From assembly GCF_002160865.1 (NCBI RefSeq), contig NZ_NFLJ01000002.1, positions 1 to 64,000 of the forward strand: a stretch of 64,000 nt of DNA, read 5' to 3'. The stretch's first letter is position 1, and the number at the start of each line of letters is the position of its first letter. The position numbers and the translations under genes were made by a program. The DNA is from Massiliimicrobium timonense (GTDB taxonomy: Bacteria > Bacillota_I > Bacilli_A > Erysipelotrichales > Coprobacillaceae). Positions 26,104-34,837 of the stretch are shown here, piece after piece. The notes under the pieces were generated by a model. That model searched no databases. It was not told the DNA's origin and was given only the letters and a program-made list of their open reading frames with translations.

Positions 26104-26804
26104 AGTGGATTTGGAAATTATTTCGATGGCTGATTCATTTGTTAGGACGTTTATGTGGTTCATTGTTAGGTTGGATATTTGGCTGGATTCCTCGTTTAAA
26201 AAAGCATATGACTGGCATTGAATTTGAACAATATGTTTATGAAATATTGAAACGACTAGGTTATAAACATTTGCGTTTAACACGTCAAAGTGGGGATTAT
26301 GGGGTTGATATTCTAGCCAGTTATCGAGGTGTTAGATATGCTTTTCAATGTAAGTATTATAGTAAGCCAGTAGGTGTCAGTGCGATTCAACAGGCTTATA
26401 GTGGTTGTGAGTATTATGATTATGATGAAGCAGTCGTTGTTACTAATCAGACTTTTACAAGACAGGCTTATGCTCTAGCAAAAAATAATGGTGTCATTTT
26501 ATGGGATGGAGAAAAATTGGCTTTAATGCGTCGTCGTGCGAATCGTCACGCTTTATTTTATCGTTTTCATCATTCTGATCATCATCCTTATGAAGATATT
26601 TTGCAGGTCATTATAAATGCGAATTATGCTTCTGAAGATTTGCTTTATCAACAGCTCCAAATTCCTCTTTCACGAATTGATTATATTTTAGATGATTTAG
26701 AATTTTATGATATTGTATCATGTGAAGATGAATATGGTTTAAGAGAAGTATATATTTCTTCAGTAGAGGAAGGCATAAAATTATTAGAAAAAAGTCCTAT
26801 TTGA
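26100..26804 (+). CDS. Membrane-anchored Mrr-like restriction endonuclease with C-terminal winged helix
   Basis: A 234-residue protein. Residues 1-30 form an amphipathic or membrane helix rich in Trp and Leu. The Mrr_cat domain (about 38-140) has MTGIEFEQYV, then SGDYGVDILA and YAFQCKYYSKPVG; Asp70 and Gln83-x-Lys85 are the PD-(D/E)xK active-site set. The C-terminal part (about 168-228) has a winged-helix pattern close to FtsK-gamma: LQVIINANYASEDLLYQQLQIPLSRIDYILDDLE followed by LREVYIS. The ATG overlaps the TGA of the Tim44-like gene. Mrr nucleases cut methylated foreign DNA or respond to stress; the membrane anchor and the FtsK-like domain are unusual additions. Confidence 0.85.
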   Translation: MKWIWKLFRWLIHLLGRLCGSLLGWIFGWIPRLKKHMTGIEFEQYVYEILKRLGYKHLRLTRQSGDYGVDILASYRGVRYAFQCKYYSKPVGVSAIQQAYSGCEYYDYDEAVVVTNQTFTRQAYALAKNNGVILWDGEKLALMRRRANRHALFYRFHHSDHHPYEDILQVIINANYASEDLLYQQLQIPLSRIDYILDDLEFYDIVSCEDEYGLREVYISSVEEGIKLLEKSPI

Positions 26805-26818
26805 TATCATTTATGATA
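26801..26818. promoter_or_regulatory. Palindrome in the promoter region of the aminopeptidase gene
   Basis: TATCAT (26805-26810) and ATGATA (26813-26818) with a TT spacer overlap a possible -35 TTGATA (26801-26806). A good -10 at standard spacing is not clear, so this is a weak operator candidate. Confidence 0.3.
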
Positions 26819-26843
26819 CAATAATAAAAACGGAGGTATAAAA

Positions 26844-28166
26844 ATGTATAAAGAAGTTTCTCAACAGTTAATGTCTTTTATTCAACAAAGTCCAACAGCT
26901 TTCCATGCTGTAGATACAATGAAAAAAATGTTGAATGAAGCAGGATATCAAGAATTATCAGAAAGTCAAAAATGGTCTATGACAAAAGGTGGAAAATATT
27001 ATGTGACACGTAATCAGTCAAGTTTAATTGCTTTTCATATTGGTGAAAAATTAGATCATTATAATTTTCAGATTGTGGCATCACATAGTGATTCACCTAC
27101 TTTTAAATTAAAAGAAAAGGCAGAGATGGAAGTGAAAAACCATTATCTGATGTTGAATACAGAAGGATATGGTGGAATGATCTGTTCATCATGGTTTGAT
27201 CGACCATTATCGATTGCCGGTCGTGTGATGATTAAACAAAATAACACTTATCAGACACGTTTATTAAGTTTTGATCGTGATCTGGTTTTGATTCCTCATT
27301 TGGCTATACATATGAATCGTACAGTTAATGAAGGATATGCCTATAATAAACAAATTGATATGTTGCCTCTTTTTGCTGGAAAGCAAGGTCAAATAGGTGA
27401 TTTGAAAAAAATGATTGCAAAAGAATTACAAGTAGATGAAGAAGCTATCTATGGCAGTGATCTTTACTTATATAATCGCACTGCACCATCTTTATGGGGT
27501 GCTCATGAAGAATTTATTTCTGCCCCTCGATTAGATGATTTACAATGTGCCTATACATCTTTACAAGGATTTTTACAAGGATCACATCCTCAATCTATTC
27601 AGGTTTTTGCTTGTTTTGATAACGAAGAAGTGGGTTCAGGAACAAAACAAGGTGCTGCCTCAACATTTTTGTATGATACTTTATATCGCATTCATCATCA
27701 TCTTTTCCAAGACAGTGAAGATTTCTATCGTGCTTTAGCTAATAGTTTTATGTTAAGTGGAGATAATGCACATGCTGTACACCCTCATCATGTTGAAAAG
27801 ACAGATCAAGATAATTGCGTGTATATGAATCAGGGAGTTGTCGTCAAATCTCATGCCGGACAAAAATATACAAGTGATGGTTTAAGTATTGCGGTGATCA
27901 AGGGATTATGTCAAAAAGCCAATGTTTCATTACAGTTCTTTGCGAATCGTTCTGATACTGTAGGTGGTAGTACTTTAGGAAATATTGCCATGTCACAAGT
28001 ATCTATGAATTGTGTGGATATTGGTTTACCACAATTAGCGATGCACTCAGCTTATGAAACAGCAGGGGTTCAAGATTCTTATGATATGATTCAGTTAACA
28101 AAAGCATTTTTTAATAGTCATATTCAGGTATTAAGTGATGGAAATATTTTAATAGAAGGTGATTAA
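26844..28166 (+). CDS. apeB: M18 family aminopeptidase
   Basis: A 440-residue zinc aminopeptidase of the aspartyl aminopeptidase family, cytoplasmic, cutting N-terminal residues from peptides. Metal ligands are visible in IVASHSDSPTFKLK (His and neighbouring Asp), SAPRLDDLQCA (bridging Asp), ACFDNEEVGSGTKQGA (general base Glu pair), SGDNAHAVHPH and the late GLPQLAMHSAYETAG motif. Length is normal. The start follows CGGAGGTAT. A small membrane peptide gene follows 3 bp after the stop. Confidence 0.93.
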   Translation: MYKEVSQQLMSFIQQSPTAFHAVDTMKKMLNEAGYQELSESQKWSMTKGGKYYVTRNQSSLIAFHIGEKLDHYNFQIVASHSDSPTFKLKEKAEMEVKNHYLMLNTEGYGGMICSSWFDRPLSIAGRVMIKQNNTYQTRLLSFDRDLVLIPHLAIHMNRTVNEGYAYNKQIDMLPLFAGKQGQIGDLKKMIAKELQVDEEAIYGSDLYLYNRTAPSLWGAHEEFISAPRLDDLQCAYTSLQGFLQGSHPQSIQVFACFDNEEVGSGTKQGAASTFLYDTLYRIHHHLFQDSEDFYRALANSFMLSGDNAHAVHPHHVEKTDQDNCVYMNQGVVVKSHAGQKYTSDGLSIAVIKGLCQKANVSLQFFANRSDTVGGSTLGNIAMSQVSMNCVDIGLPQLAMHSAYETAGVQDSYDMIQLTKAFFNSHIQVLSDGNILIEGD

Positions 28167-28169
28167 ATA

Positions 28170-28322
28170 ATGTTTAAGCGTATATTTAAATTTGGATTTT
28201 ATTCTATTTTTTCATTTTTCATAGTGACATGTCTGGCTTCTATTTTACCATTAGAGAAACAACAAAAGATTTTACGTATGCCTTTTGAACAAAACAAAAA
28301 AGATCCTTACTCAAAAAAGTAA
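28170..28322 (+). CDS. Small membrane peptide after the aminopeptidase
   Basis: A 50-codon frame with a hydrophobic helix (about residues 8-27, FGFYSIFSFFIVTCLASILP) and a polar basic tail ending NKKDPYSKK. AGAAGGTGATT lies 6-8 bases before the ATG, and the last codons form the terminator hairpin, as in other genes of this window. No family is recognised; it is likely a single-pass membrane protein co-expressed with the aminopeptidase. Confidence 0.6.
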   Translation: MFKRIFKFGFYSIFSFFIVTCLASILPLEKQQKILRMPFEQNKKDPYSKK

Positions 28323-28326
28323 GGAT
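28303..28326. terminator. Shared terminator of two convergent small membrane genes
   Basis: ATCCTTACT (28303-28311) and AGTAAGGAT (28318-28326) with a 6-nt loop and A/T runs on both sides. Confidence 0.85.
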
Positions 28327-28329
28327 TTT

Positions 28330-28542
28330 TTATTGAATAGATATTTTATGAGTGATGATTAAAGCTAAGGGTATAATGAATACGATATAAATAAAGATAC
28401 ATATCAGGCCTAAGATATTATCAAATGTCAGAGAAGATGAAGGTGAGAACAGAAAAATAATCTTTTGAATGATATGGAAATAAAGCCATGAAATGGCTAG
28501 AAAAAATATGATTTGTACAAATCTTTTTAAAAAAGTATTCAT
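28330..28542 (-). CDS. Small two-helix membrane protein
   Basis: A 70-residue protein with two membrane helices (about 9-30, IIFFLAISWLYFHIIQKIIFLF, and 42-64, ILGLICIFIYIVFIIPLALIIT) joined by a short Ser-rich loop. A perfect GGAGGAGG precedes the ATG. It lies downstream of the L,D-transpeptidase gene but behind that gene's terminator. No family is recognised. Convergent with the 50-residue peptide through a shared hairpin. Confidence 0.7.
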   Translation of the reverse strand: MNTFLKRFVQIIFFLAISWLYFHIIQKIIFLFSPSSSLTFDNILGLICIFIYIVFIIPLALIITHKISIQ

Positions 28543-28587
28543 AAAATCCTCCTCCTATCTTTATACTAGCATACATCCATAAAATAA

Positions 28588-28607
28588 AAAAGGCTTTGCA
28601 GCCTTTT
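28588..28607 (-). terminator. Terminator of the L,D-transpeptidase gene
   Basis: On the minus strand AAAAGGC and GCCTTTT with a 6-nt loop, followed by a T-rich run. The stem overlaps the stop codon at 28606. Confidence 0.8.
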
Positions 28608-30054
28608 AATAATAACAAACAACAGGAATATTCACTTTCAGTTGACTATATAATGAAGCAGCAACATTCAATGGTAAGTTGATACAACCATGAGAACCAT
28701 GTGTTTTATAACGGTCGCCACCAAAAGAAGATTGCCATGTTGCATCATGTAAACCTATTCCACCATTAAATGCCATCCAATAAGCGACAGGTGTTTCATA
28801 TTCTGGTTTTCCATCAGCTTGAATCTGCCCTCTTAATACACGATTACGTTGCATAAAATAAACATAATAAGTTCCACCAGGAGTGATACGATCAGGTGTA
28901 GGTAATCCTGTAACACAGTCAGATTCTAAAACAACATTACCATTTTTGATAAACCACATATGTTGTTTTGTCATGTCAATTTCCACAAAAGTATTACCTA
29001 AACCACCATTACTATAAGAAGCCTGTACACCAGTTACAGAAGGACTTCTTGTTTCTTTTTTATGTGCTTTAATATCACTTAATAAACCAGTGACTTCTTT
29101 ACTTTGATTTAATTTATAACCATAATTACCACCAGATACAGTTCTTGTGCCATTGGCTCCTTTAAATGTTTTTGATTTTCCAATAATATTAATTTTAGGA
29201 GCTAAAGTATCTTTTACAAAAGCTGTTGCCTGTTTCTTAAATTCATCCTCATCATAATAATAATTTCCTTTTTCATCAATAGATAACCATTGAATCAAAT
29301 CATTACCATCTAACACAACATTACCAGAAACAGTTTTATAAGTAATTTTCGCATCACAATATTCTTTAGCAAGTTTCTCTAAATTTGTAATGATTTTATC
29401 TTGAGATGTCAGTTTTGGTTCTTTATAAATATGTTGTTCTTTTAAATGAATCGTATCTTGACGTGTCTGAAATGCCTTTTCTACAGCGTCAATCAATTGT
29501 TCATTTTGAATAGTTGTTCCAAAAACTTCAGGTGTAATCACAAATTGTTCATCTTTATACTCTACTTTTGCATCCACTGGTGCAATTTGTTCATCTTGTA
29601 CATGTTTTAAAGATGTCACAGCTTTTTCTAATTGTTTTTGATCTGTGATTAATAAATCATTTAAATTGATATCTGTAGATTGAAAGAAATGTGTAAACCA
29701 TAAAAAAGGATTCTGTTTATCCATTTCCTTTTGAATGCTGTTATTAGGATTAAAAGTGATACCACTTTGATCTTGTTTTAAAGTTTCTTTTTGATTATCA
29801 ACAAAAGTCAATGACAATGTCTGATTTGTCAGTGCATTTTCAAGCGTATCACTGGCTTGTTTGTAAGTCATTCCTGAAACATCAATATCATTAATAGCTG
29901 TACGACTCATAAATTTGTCATGATAATAGAAACATCCAAAAAGATAAACAACAATAATGAGTGCCCCTAAAATAAGCAGTGCTTTCAAAACATGATCTTT
30001 TCTTATGCGAACCTTTTTTCTTGTCTGTTTTTCTTGCTTTTTTGTTTCCTCCAT
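28606..30054 (-). CDS. L,D-transpeptidase (YkuD) with peptidoglycan-binding repeat region
   Basis: A 482-residue cell-wall enzyme. One membrane helix (about 24-45) follows a very basic cytoplasmic N-terminus; the rest is outside. Residues about 50-330 contain two PG_binding_4-like units (SGMTYKQASDTLENAL and later GTRTVSGGNYGYKLNQSKEVTGLLSDI). The YkuD domain (about 355-482) holds the catalytic motif DATWQSSFGGDRYKTHGSHGCINLP with His455 and Cys457. It forms 3-3 cross-links or attaches proteins to peptidoglycan. It is divergent from the MerR-type gene, whose operator lies about 125 bp from its start. Confidence 0.92.
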   Translation of the reverse strand: MEETKKQEKQTRKKVRIRKDHVLKALLILGALIIVVYLFGCFYYHDKFMSRTAINDIDVSGMTYKQASDTLENALTNQTLSLTFVDNQKETLKQDQSGITFNPNNSIQKEMDKQNPFLWFTHFFQSTDINLNDLLITDQKQLEKAVTSLKHVQDEQIAPVDAKVEYKDEQFVITPEVFGTTIQNEQLIDAVEKAFQTRQDTIHLKEQHIYKEPKLTSQDKIITNLEKLAKEYCDAKITYKTVSGNVVLDGNDLIQWLSIDEKGNYYYDEDEFKKQATAFVKDTLAPKINIIGKSKTFKGANGTRTVSGGNYGYKLNQSKEVTGLLSDIKAHKKETRSPSVTGVQASYSNGGLGNTFVEIDMTKQHMWFIKNGNVVLESDCVTGLPTPDRITPGGTYYVYFMQRNRVLRGQIQADGKPEYETPVAYWMAFNGGIGLHDATWQSSFGGDRYKTHGSHGCINLPLNVAASLYSQLKVNIPVVCYY

Positions 30055-30176
30055 ATAACATACCCCTCATTTTTAAACTTCATTTAGAAGTATAGGTATT
30101 TTTACCATAAAAGTCAAGTTATCCAACATTTTATATGCTTGAAATCAATTTTTTTATATGATTTTTCATAAATATA

Positions 30177-30207
30177 TTGACCTTCGTGTGACTCTAAGGT
30201 TTACAAT
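30177..30207 (+). promoter_or_regulatory. MerR-type promoter with 19-bp spacer and central dyad
   Basis: -35 TTGACC (30177-30182), 19-bp spacer, -10 TACAAT (30202-30207). Between the boxes lies the dyad ACCTT (30180-30184) / AAGGT (30196-30200). The long spacer and dyad are the classic layout bent by MerR activators, so the gene at 30230 probably activates itself on ligand binding. Confidence 0.8.
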
Positions 30208-30229
30208 GTAAGCGAGGAAGGTGGAAAAG

Positions 30230-31324
30230 ATGAAAATTAAGGAAGTAGAAAAGCAATTATCTATCAGTTCACATGCTTTACGTTATTATGAAAAAATGCA
30301 TTTGATTCATCCTCATAGAGATGAAAATGGTTATCGTGATTACAATATGCAGGATATAGATAGACTGAAAAAAATCCGTTTTTTAAGAGAATTAGAAATT
30401 CCGATTGAGGATATTGCAGCTATTTTAGACCAATCAACAAATTTTCAGACAGTTTTAGAACATCATATTCAAAAGTTAGATACAAAAATTACTTCTTTAC
30501 AATATATCCAACAGATATGTCAAGAGTTTCAAGATAAAGGTATTCCTGTTTTAGATGTTTTAACACAGGAGCAGTTACAGGAACAGAAACATATTGATAA
30601 GACATTGGTCAAGCAAGGTCTAAAAAAATTAGGGGATTATTTACGTAGTCAACATACGACTGTCATAGGAACAAGAATCCAGATTGCTGATTATCTGACA
30701 GGTTTACTTATCATGATTGCTTTGTCTATAGGTTTAGGTTTTGTTTTTGGAGATGTTTTACCTCGCATGATTGGCAGGGTAAATTCACAATATCATCTGT
30801 CTTTATTGACAGGGTATTCACCTCATTTAAAGATGTTTGTATTGATGACGATTATCAGTTTGATTTTGATACTTTCATTGTATCACATCGCTATAACAAA
30901 ACAGGATTATATTGAATTGACGGATCAGGGAATACAAATTTGTTCTCGTCAATTTCAAAGTCGCTATTCCATCCTTATAGGATTCTTATTGAAACAAAGT
31001 GAACGTAGAAATCAACATTATCAATGGCAACAATTAAAAAATGTTTCTATTGATATCGTTATATCGACCATGACACAAAGATATGGTTTATCTAAGATCT
31101 ATTTACCACGTTTTACCTTTACATTTGATGATGGACAAGTTTATACAATCAAATCAGGATTGGCATTTGATGAAAACAGCAAAATGGCTTATCAAATCAT
31201 CAAAGCTAAACATATTCCCATCACTGGAGATGATTATACAATAGGTTTTTATAAACAGGATGAAATGAGTGGGTTTGAATATTTTGAAAAACATTATGCT
31301 TTGAATACGCCTCGAAAAAAATGA
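30230..31324 (+). CDS. MerR-family regulator with a membrane-embedded C-terminal half
   Basis: A 364-residue protein. Residues 1-70 are a canonical MerR winged helix (MKIKEVEKQLSISSHALRYYEKMHLI...GYRDYNMQDIDRLKKIRFLRELEIP), followed by the long dimer coiled coil (about 75-120). Then comes an unusual extension with two membrane helices (about 147-170, YLTGLLIMIALSIGLGFVFG, and 199-220, MFVLMTIISLILILSLYHIAI) and a soluble C-terminal domain (about 225-364) rich in beta strands resembling small membrane-associated PH-like domains. The ATG at 30230 has AGGAAGGTGG; GTG at 30221 is an alternative. The nature of the signal is unknown; membrane or envelope state is a reasonable guess given the divergent L,D-transpeptidase. 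Confidence 0.88.
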   Translation: MKIKEVEKQLSISSHALRYYEKMHLIHPHRDENGYRDYNMQDIDRLKKIRFLRELEIPIEDIAAILDQSTNFQTVLEHHIQKLDTKITSLQYIQQICQEFQDKGIPVLDVLTQEQLQEQKHIDKTLVKQGLKKLGDYLRSQHTTVIGTRIQIADYLTGLLIMIALSIGLGFVFGDVLPRMIGRVNSQYHLSLLTGYSPHLKMFVLMTIISLILILSLYHIAITKQDYIELTDQGIQICSRQFQSRYSILIGFLLKQSERRNQHYQWQQLKNVSIDIVISTMTQRYGLSKIYLPRFTFTFDDGQVYTIKSGLAFDENSKMAYQIIKAKHIPITGDDYTIGFYKQDEMSGFEYFEKHYALNTPRKK

Positions 31325-31337
31325 TTGTGCATATAAT

Positions 31338-31365
31338 TTGAAATCTTTAGATTTTGGGGTATACT
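31338..31365 (+). promoter_or_regulatory. Promoter of ldh
   Basis: -35 TTGAAA (31338-31343), 16-bp spacer, -10 TATACT (31360-31365), 21 bp before the start codon. Confidence 0.65.
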
Positions 31366-31386
31366 AGAGATGGAAGGTGATAAAAA

Positions 31387-32331
31387 ATGGTTAATATGCA
31401 AAAAGTTGCTGTTATTGGATGTGGATTTGTTGGAGCTACATCTGCATTTAGTTTGATTCAGACAGGTTTATTTTCTGAAATGGTATTGATTGATGCAAAT
31501 ACGCAAAAAGCTGAAGGTGAAGCTATGGATTTGAGTCATGGAAGTGCTTATTTGACACCAATGAATATTTATGCTGGAACATATGATGATATTGTTGATG
31601 CGGGATTAATTGTCATTACCGCAGGAGCTAATCAAAAACCAGATGAAACAAGATTGGATTTAGTGAAAAAGAATGTTCAAATCTTTAAAAGTATTATTCC
31701 TGAAATTAAAGAAAGAAATTGTGAAGGAATTTTATTGATTGTTTCTAATCCTGTTGATATTTTAACTGAGGTGGCATTGAAATTATCAGGATTCCCTGCT
31801 CATCGTGTTATTGGTTCAGGAACAGTTCTTGATACAGCGAGATTGAAATATGTTTTAGGTAAACATTTACAAGTCGATCCTCGAGATATTCATGCTTATA
31901 TTATTGGTGAACATGGTGATAGTGAACTGGTTGTTTGGTCAGGGGCACAGGTTGCAGGTATTCACATTAATCATTTCTGTGAATTGCGTGGTCATTTTAA
32001 TCATGAAGAATCTATGGAAAGACTGGCTCAAGAAGTTCGTGATAGTGCTTATGAAATTATTAAAAGAAAAGGTGCAACTTACTATGGTGTAGCAGTAGCT
32101 GTCAAACGTATTGCAACAGCAATTGTGAAAGATGAACATGCTGTTTTGCCAATTTCAAGTTTAATGCAGGGAGAATTTGGATTAAATGATATTTGTCTAA
32201 GTATTCCAACTGTCATTGGACAAAATGGTGTTGAAAAAGTTGTAGATATTTACTTGAATAATGATGAAAATGAAAAATTACAAACAAGTGCTAAAGCTTT
32301 AAAAGATGTTTTAGATGGTTTGGATTTATAA
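31387..32331 (+). CDS. ldh: L-lactate dehydrogenase
   Basis: A 314-residue NAD-dependent enzyme reducing pyruvate to L-lactate, the fermentative NADH sink. It shows the Rossmann motif VAVIGCGFVGATSAF, LIDANTQKAEGEAMDL (Asp for NAD), ITAGANQKPDETRLDL (substrate loop with Gln and Arg that favours lactate over malate), IVSNPVDILTE, SGTVLDTARLKY and the catalytic His in IGEHGDSE. Length is normal. Single gene with its own promoter, ending in a terminator shared with the convergent kinase. Confidence 0.95.
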   Translation: MVNMQKVAVIGCGFVGATSAFSLIQTGLFSEMVLIDANTQKAEGEAMDLSHGSAYLTPMNIYAGTYDDIVDAGLIVITAGANQKPDETRLDLVKKNVQIFKSIIPEIKERNCEGILLIVSNPVDILTEVALKLSGFPAHRVIGSGTVLDTARLKYVLGKHLQVDPRDIHAYIIGEHGDSELVVWSGAQVAGIHINHFCELRGHFNHEESMERLAQEVRDSAYEIIKRKGATYYGVAVAVKRIATAIVKDEHAVLPISSLMQGEFGLNDICLSIPTVIGQNGVEKVVDIYLNNDENEKLQTSAKALKDVLDGLDL

Positions 32332-32339
32332 AAGAAAAG

Positions 32340-32372
32340 CTCTGTAAGGTGGATTACTTTACAGAGTTTTTT
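32340..32372. terminator. Terminator shared by ldh and the PfkB-family gene
   Basis: CTCTGTAA (32340-32347) and TTACAGAG (32359-32366) with an 11-nt loop, then TTTTTT on the plus strand. The right arm is also the last codons of the convergent kinase gene. Confidence 0.85.
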
Positions 32373-33214
32373 GATATCTTCATAGCCGCCATATCATTCG
32401 CTTTTTGTAAGCTTTCTTCCCAGATAACGCCTTGAATACGATAAGCCATAATAGCACCCAAATGGGTATCACCAGCACCATTGGTATTAAAAACGGGAAC
32501 TTTTTGAGTTGGAATATAAAAGTTTTGTGTTTGATTATAGAAATAACATCCTTCCTGACCAAGTGTGACAATTATTGGTTGTTGTGTCTTTGTATAAAGT
32601 ATCTTACAGGCATTTTCTAAGTCATTTTGATGGGTATAGGTAAGGATTTCCTGCTTGTTGAGATGTAAAATGGGATGAAGGGAAAGAATGTTATGCATGG
32701 CTTGTTGAGGGATTTTGAAAAGACGAGGTCCGGGAGCAAAATATAAAGTATGATGAGGATATTGTTTTAAAAACTGATAAATCACTTGTTTGTGATCTTC
32801 TTCAATATCTAATCCACAAATATAAATAGCTTGATATAAAGACATATCTAATTGTGTGAACCACTCCTTATGAAAAACATATTCAGCGCCATGTTCACAA
32901 AGAAAAGTACGTTCTCCCTGCTTATCTACCACACAATAACAACATCCATTCTTTTGTGATGTTTCAATGAAAACAGGAACATGATTTTTTTGAAACTGGG
33001 CTTTGACAAAATCACCATAGAATCCTTTGCCAATGGGTGAAAAAAGAGTATAAGGAAGTTGTAATTGTCTAAAAACTGCACTTACATTCCAAGCACATCC
33101 ACCCATTGTCATTTCTTGTTTTATAATATTTTCATCGCCTGTGATTTGTGGAAATTGTTGAACATAGATATTGACATCACAGACACTTGAACCAATGATT
33201 AATGTCGATTTCAT
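32354..33214 (-). CDS. PfkB family carbohydrate/nucleoside kinase
   Basis: A 286-residue ribokinase-fold enzyme. It shows the N-terminal strand IIGSSVCDVNIYV, the GGCAWNVSAVFRQL signature (in place of GGxxxN), the anion-hole and catalytic base in VFNTNGAGDTHLGAIMAYRI, and VTLGQEGCYFY. The family phosphorylates sugars such as ribose or fructose, or nucleosides; the substrate is not evident. Start follows AAAGGAGAAAC. Single gene on the minus strand. Confidence 0.88.
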   Translation of the reverse strand: MKSTLIIGSSVCDVNIYVQQFPQITGDENIIKQEMTMGGCAWNVSAVFRQLQLPYTLFSPIGKGFYGDFVKAQFQKNHVPVFIETSQKNGCCYCVVDKQGERTFLCEHGAEYVFHKEWFTQLDMSLYQAIYICGLDIEEDHKQVIYQFLKQYPHHTLYFAPGPRLFKIPQQAMHNILSLHPILHLNKQEILTYTHQNDLENACKILYTKTQQPIIVTLGQEGCYFYNQTQNFYIPTQKVPVFNTNGAGDTHLGAIMAYRIQGVIWEESLQKANDMAAMKISKNSVK

Positions 33215-33314
33215 AATGTTTCTCCTTTTTTTTGATGATTTTTCATGATTATAACAGATGTTTGTATATTTAGAAAAGCATTAGTGCTAAAATAGTGAAA
33301 GGGGAGGGAAATAT

Positions 33315-34661
33315 ATGGAAGATACAAATACAATGATAGAGGGTTCAATAGCAAAGAAAATTATTTATTTTGCGATTCCTTTATTTTTAGGAAACTTATT
33401 TCAACAGTTATATAATACTGCAGATTCTTTAATCGTGGGAAATTTTTTAGGGTCAAGTGCCTTAGCAGCAGTCGCTTCTTCTGGTAATTTGATTTTTTTA
33501 CTTGTTGGATTCTTTAATGGTCTTTCAGTAGGGGCAGGTGTTGTCATTGCACGTTTTTTTGGTGCGCATGATCATCGACGTGTTCGTTTATCCATTCATA
33601 CGACTGTCGCCTTAGGAATTATCTGTGGACTTGTTTTGACTGGGGTAGGGGTGATTTTTGCACCTAAGATACTTGTTTTAATGGGAACACCACAAGATGT
33701 TTTACCTGATTCTATTATTTATTTTCGTATTTATTTTATGGGTTCACTAGCTTTTGTTTTATATAATGCTTTTACCGGTATTTTACAGGCACTGGGAGAT
33801 AGTAAACATCCTTTATATTATTTGATTATTTCTTCAGTAATTAACGTTGTTTTGGATATTGTATTGATTACTGTTTTTCATATGGGTGTAGATGGAGCTG
33901 CGATAGCGACTGTTATATCACAAGTTGTCAGTGCTGTTTTATGCTTTTTATATCTTTTAAAACATCCATCTTATCCACTCGTAATCAAAGACATTCGTTT
34001 CGATATACCCATGTTGAAACAAGTTATTCAAAACGGATTACCAGCAGGAATTCAAAATTCCATTATTGCGTTAGCTAATGTGGTTGTTCAAAGCTATATT
34101 AACAGTTTTGGAAAAATGGCAGTGGCAGGATGTGGAGCATATTCTAAAATTGAAGGATTTGGTTTTTTACCAATTACATGCTTTGCCTTAGCCATGACGA
34201 CCTTTGTATCACAGAATATGGGGGCCAAAAAATATGATCGTGTGAAAAAAGGAACACGCTTTGGGATTATATGTTCATTAATACTTGCTCAAATCATCGG
34301 GATTGTGATTTTTATAGCAGCACCATTTTTAATCAGTTTATTTGATTCTACGGTGGATGTTGTGGGATTTGGAACAGCGCAAGCTAGAACAGTGACATTA
34401 TTTTATTTTTTATTAGCTTTTTCACATTGTATTGCTGGTATTTTACGAGGGGCAGGAAAGTCAATGGTACCGATGCTTGTCATGATGGTTTTCTGGTGTA
34501 TTGTGCGTGTTTTATATATGAGTGTTGCTTTATATTTTATTCATGATATTCATCTTGTCTTTTGGGCATATCCTATCACATGGACATGTAGTTCGATTGT
34601 TTTTCTATGGTTTTATCTTTTTTCTTCGTGGTTACCAAATCATCAGTCAAAACCTTTTTGA
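33315..34661 (+). CDS. MATE family efflux transporter
   Basis: A 448-residue multidrug and toxic compound extrusion protein with twelve membrane helices in two bundles. Typical family motifs are IPLFLGNLFQQLYNTADSLIVG at the start, GDSKHPLYYLIISSVINVVLDIVLI in helix 5-6, and PAGIQNSIIALANVVVQSYIN at the start of the second half. It exports drugs or metabolites with Na+ or H+ antiport. GGGGAGGGAAAT precedes the ATG. It stands alone between the kinase and the dcw cluster. Confidence 0.93.
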   Translation: MEDTNTMIEGSIAKKIIYFAIPLFLGNLFQQLYNTADSLIVGNFLGSSALAAVASSGNLIFLLVGFFNGLSVGAGVVIARFFGAHDHRRVRLSIHTTVALGIICGLVLTGVGVIFAPKILVLMGTPQDVLPDSIIYFRIYFMGSLAFVLYNAFTGILQALGDSKHPLYYLIISSVINVVLDIVLITVFHMGVDGAAIATVISQVVSAVLCFLYLLKHPSYPLVIKDIRFDIPMLKQVIQNGLPAGIQNSIIALANVVVQSYINSFGKMAVAGCGAYSKIEGFGFLPITCFALAMTTFVSQNMGAKKYDRVKKGTRFGIICSLILAQIIGIVIFIAAPFLISLFDSTVDVVGFGTAQARTVTLFYFLLAFSHCIAGILRGAGKSMVPMLVMMVFWCIVRVLYMSVALYFIHDIHLVFWAYPITWTCSSIVFLWFYLFSSWLPNHQSKPF

Positions 34662-34790
34662 TAATTTGTTAAAATATGGAAAATTAACGATAAGTGGCGA
34701 AAATAAGCCACTTTTTTATTATAAAAAATCAAAAAATAAAGCATGTTTTTTCTATACATCATCTTATAAATAGTATATAATGGTGGTATG

Positions 34791-34830
34791 AAGTGTTAAA
34801 AAATGTATAGAAATGTATAAAAGTGGGTGA
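34791..34830 (+). promoter_or_regulatory. MraZ operator: four 10-bp direct repeats
   Basis: Four consecutive decamers: AAGTGTTAAA, AAATGTATAG, AAATGTATAA and AAGTGGGTGA. The A-A-R-T-G core at exact 10-bp period is the known MraZ box pattern. The array lies between a TATAAT (34775-34780) and the mraZ start and includes its Shine-Dalgarno. Confidence 0.85.
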
Positions 34831-34837
34831 TTTTGAA

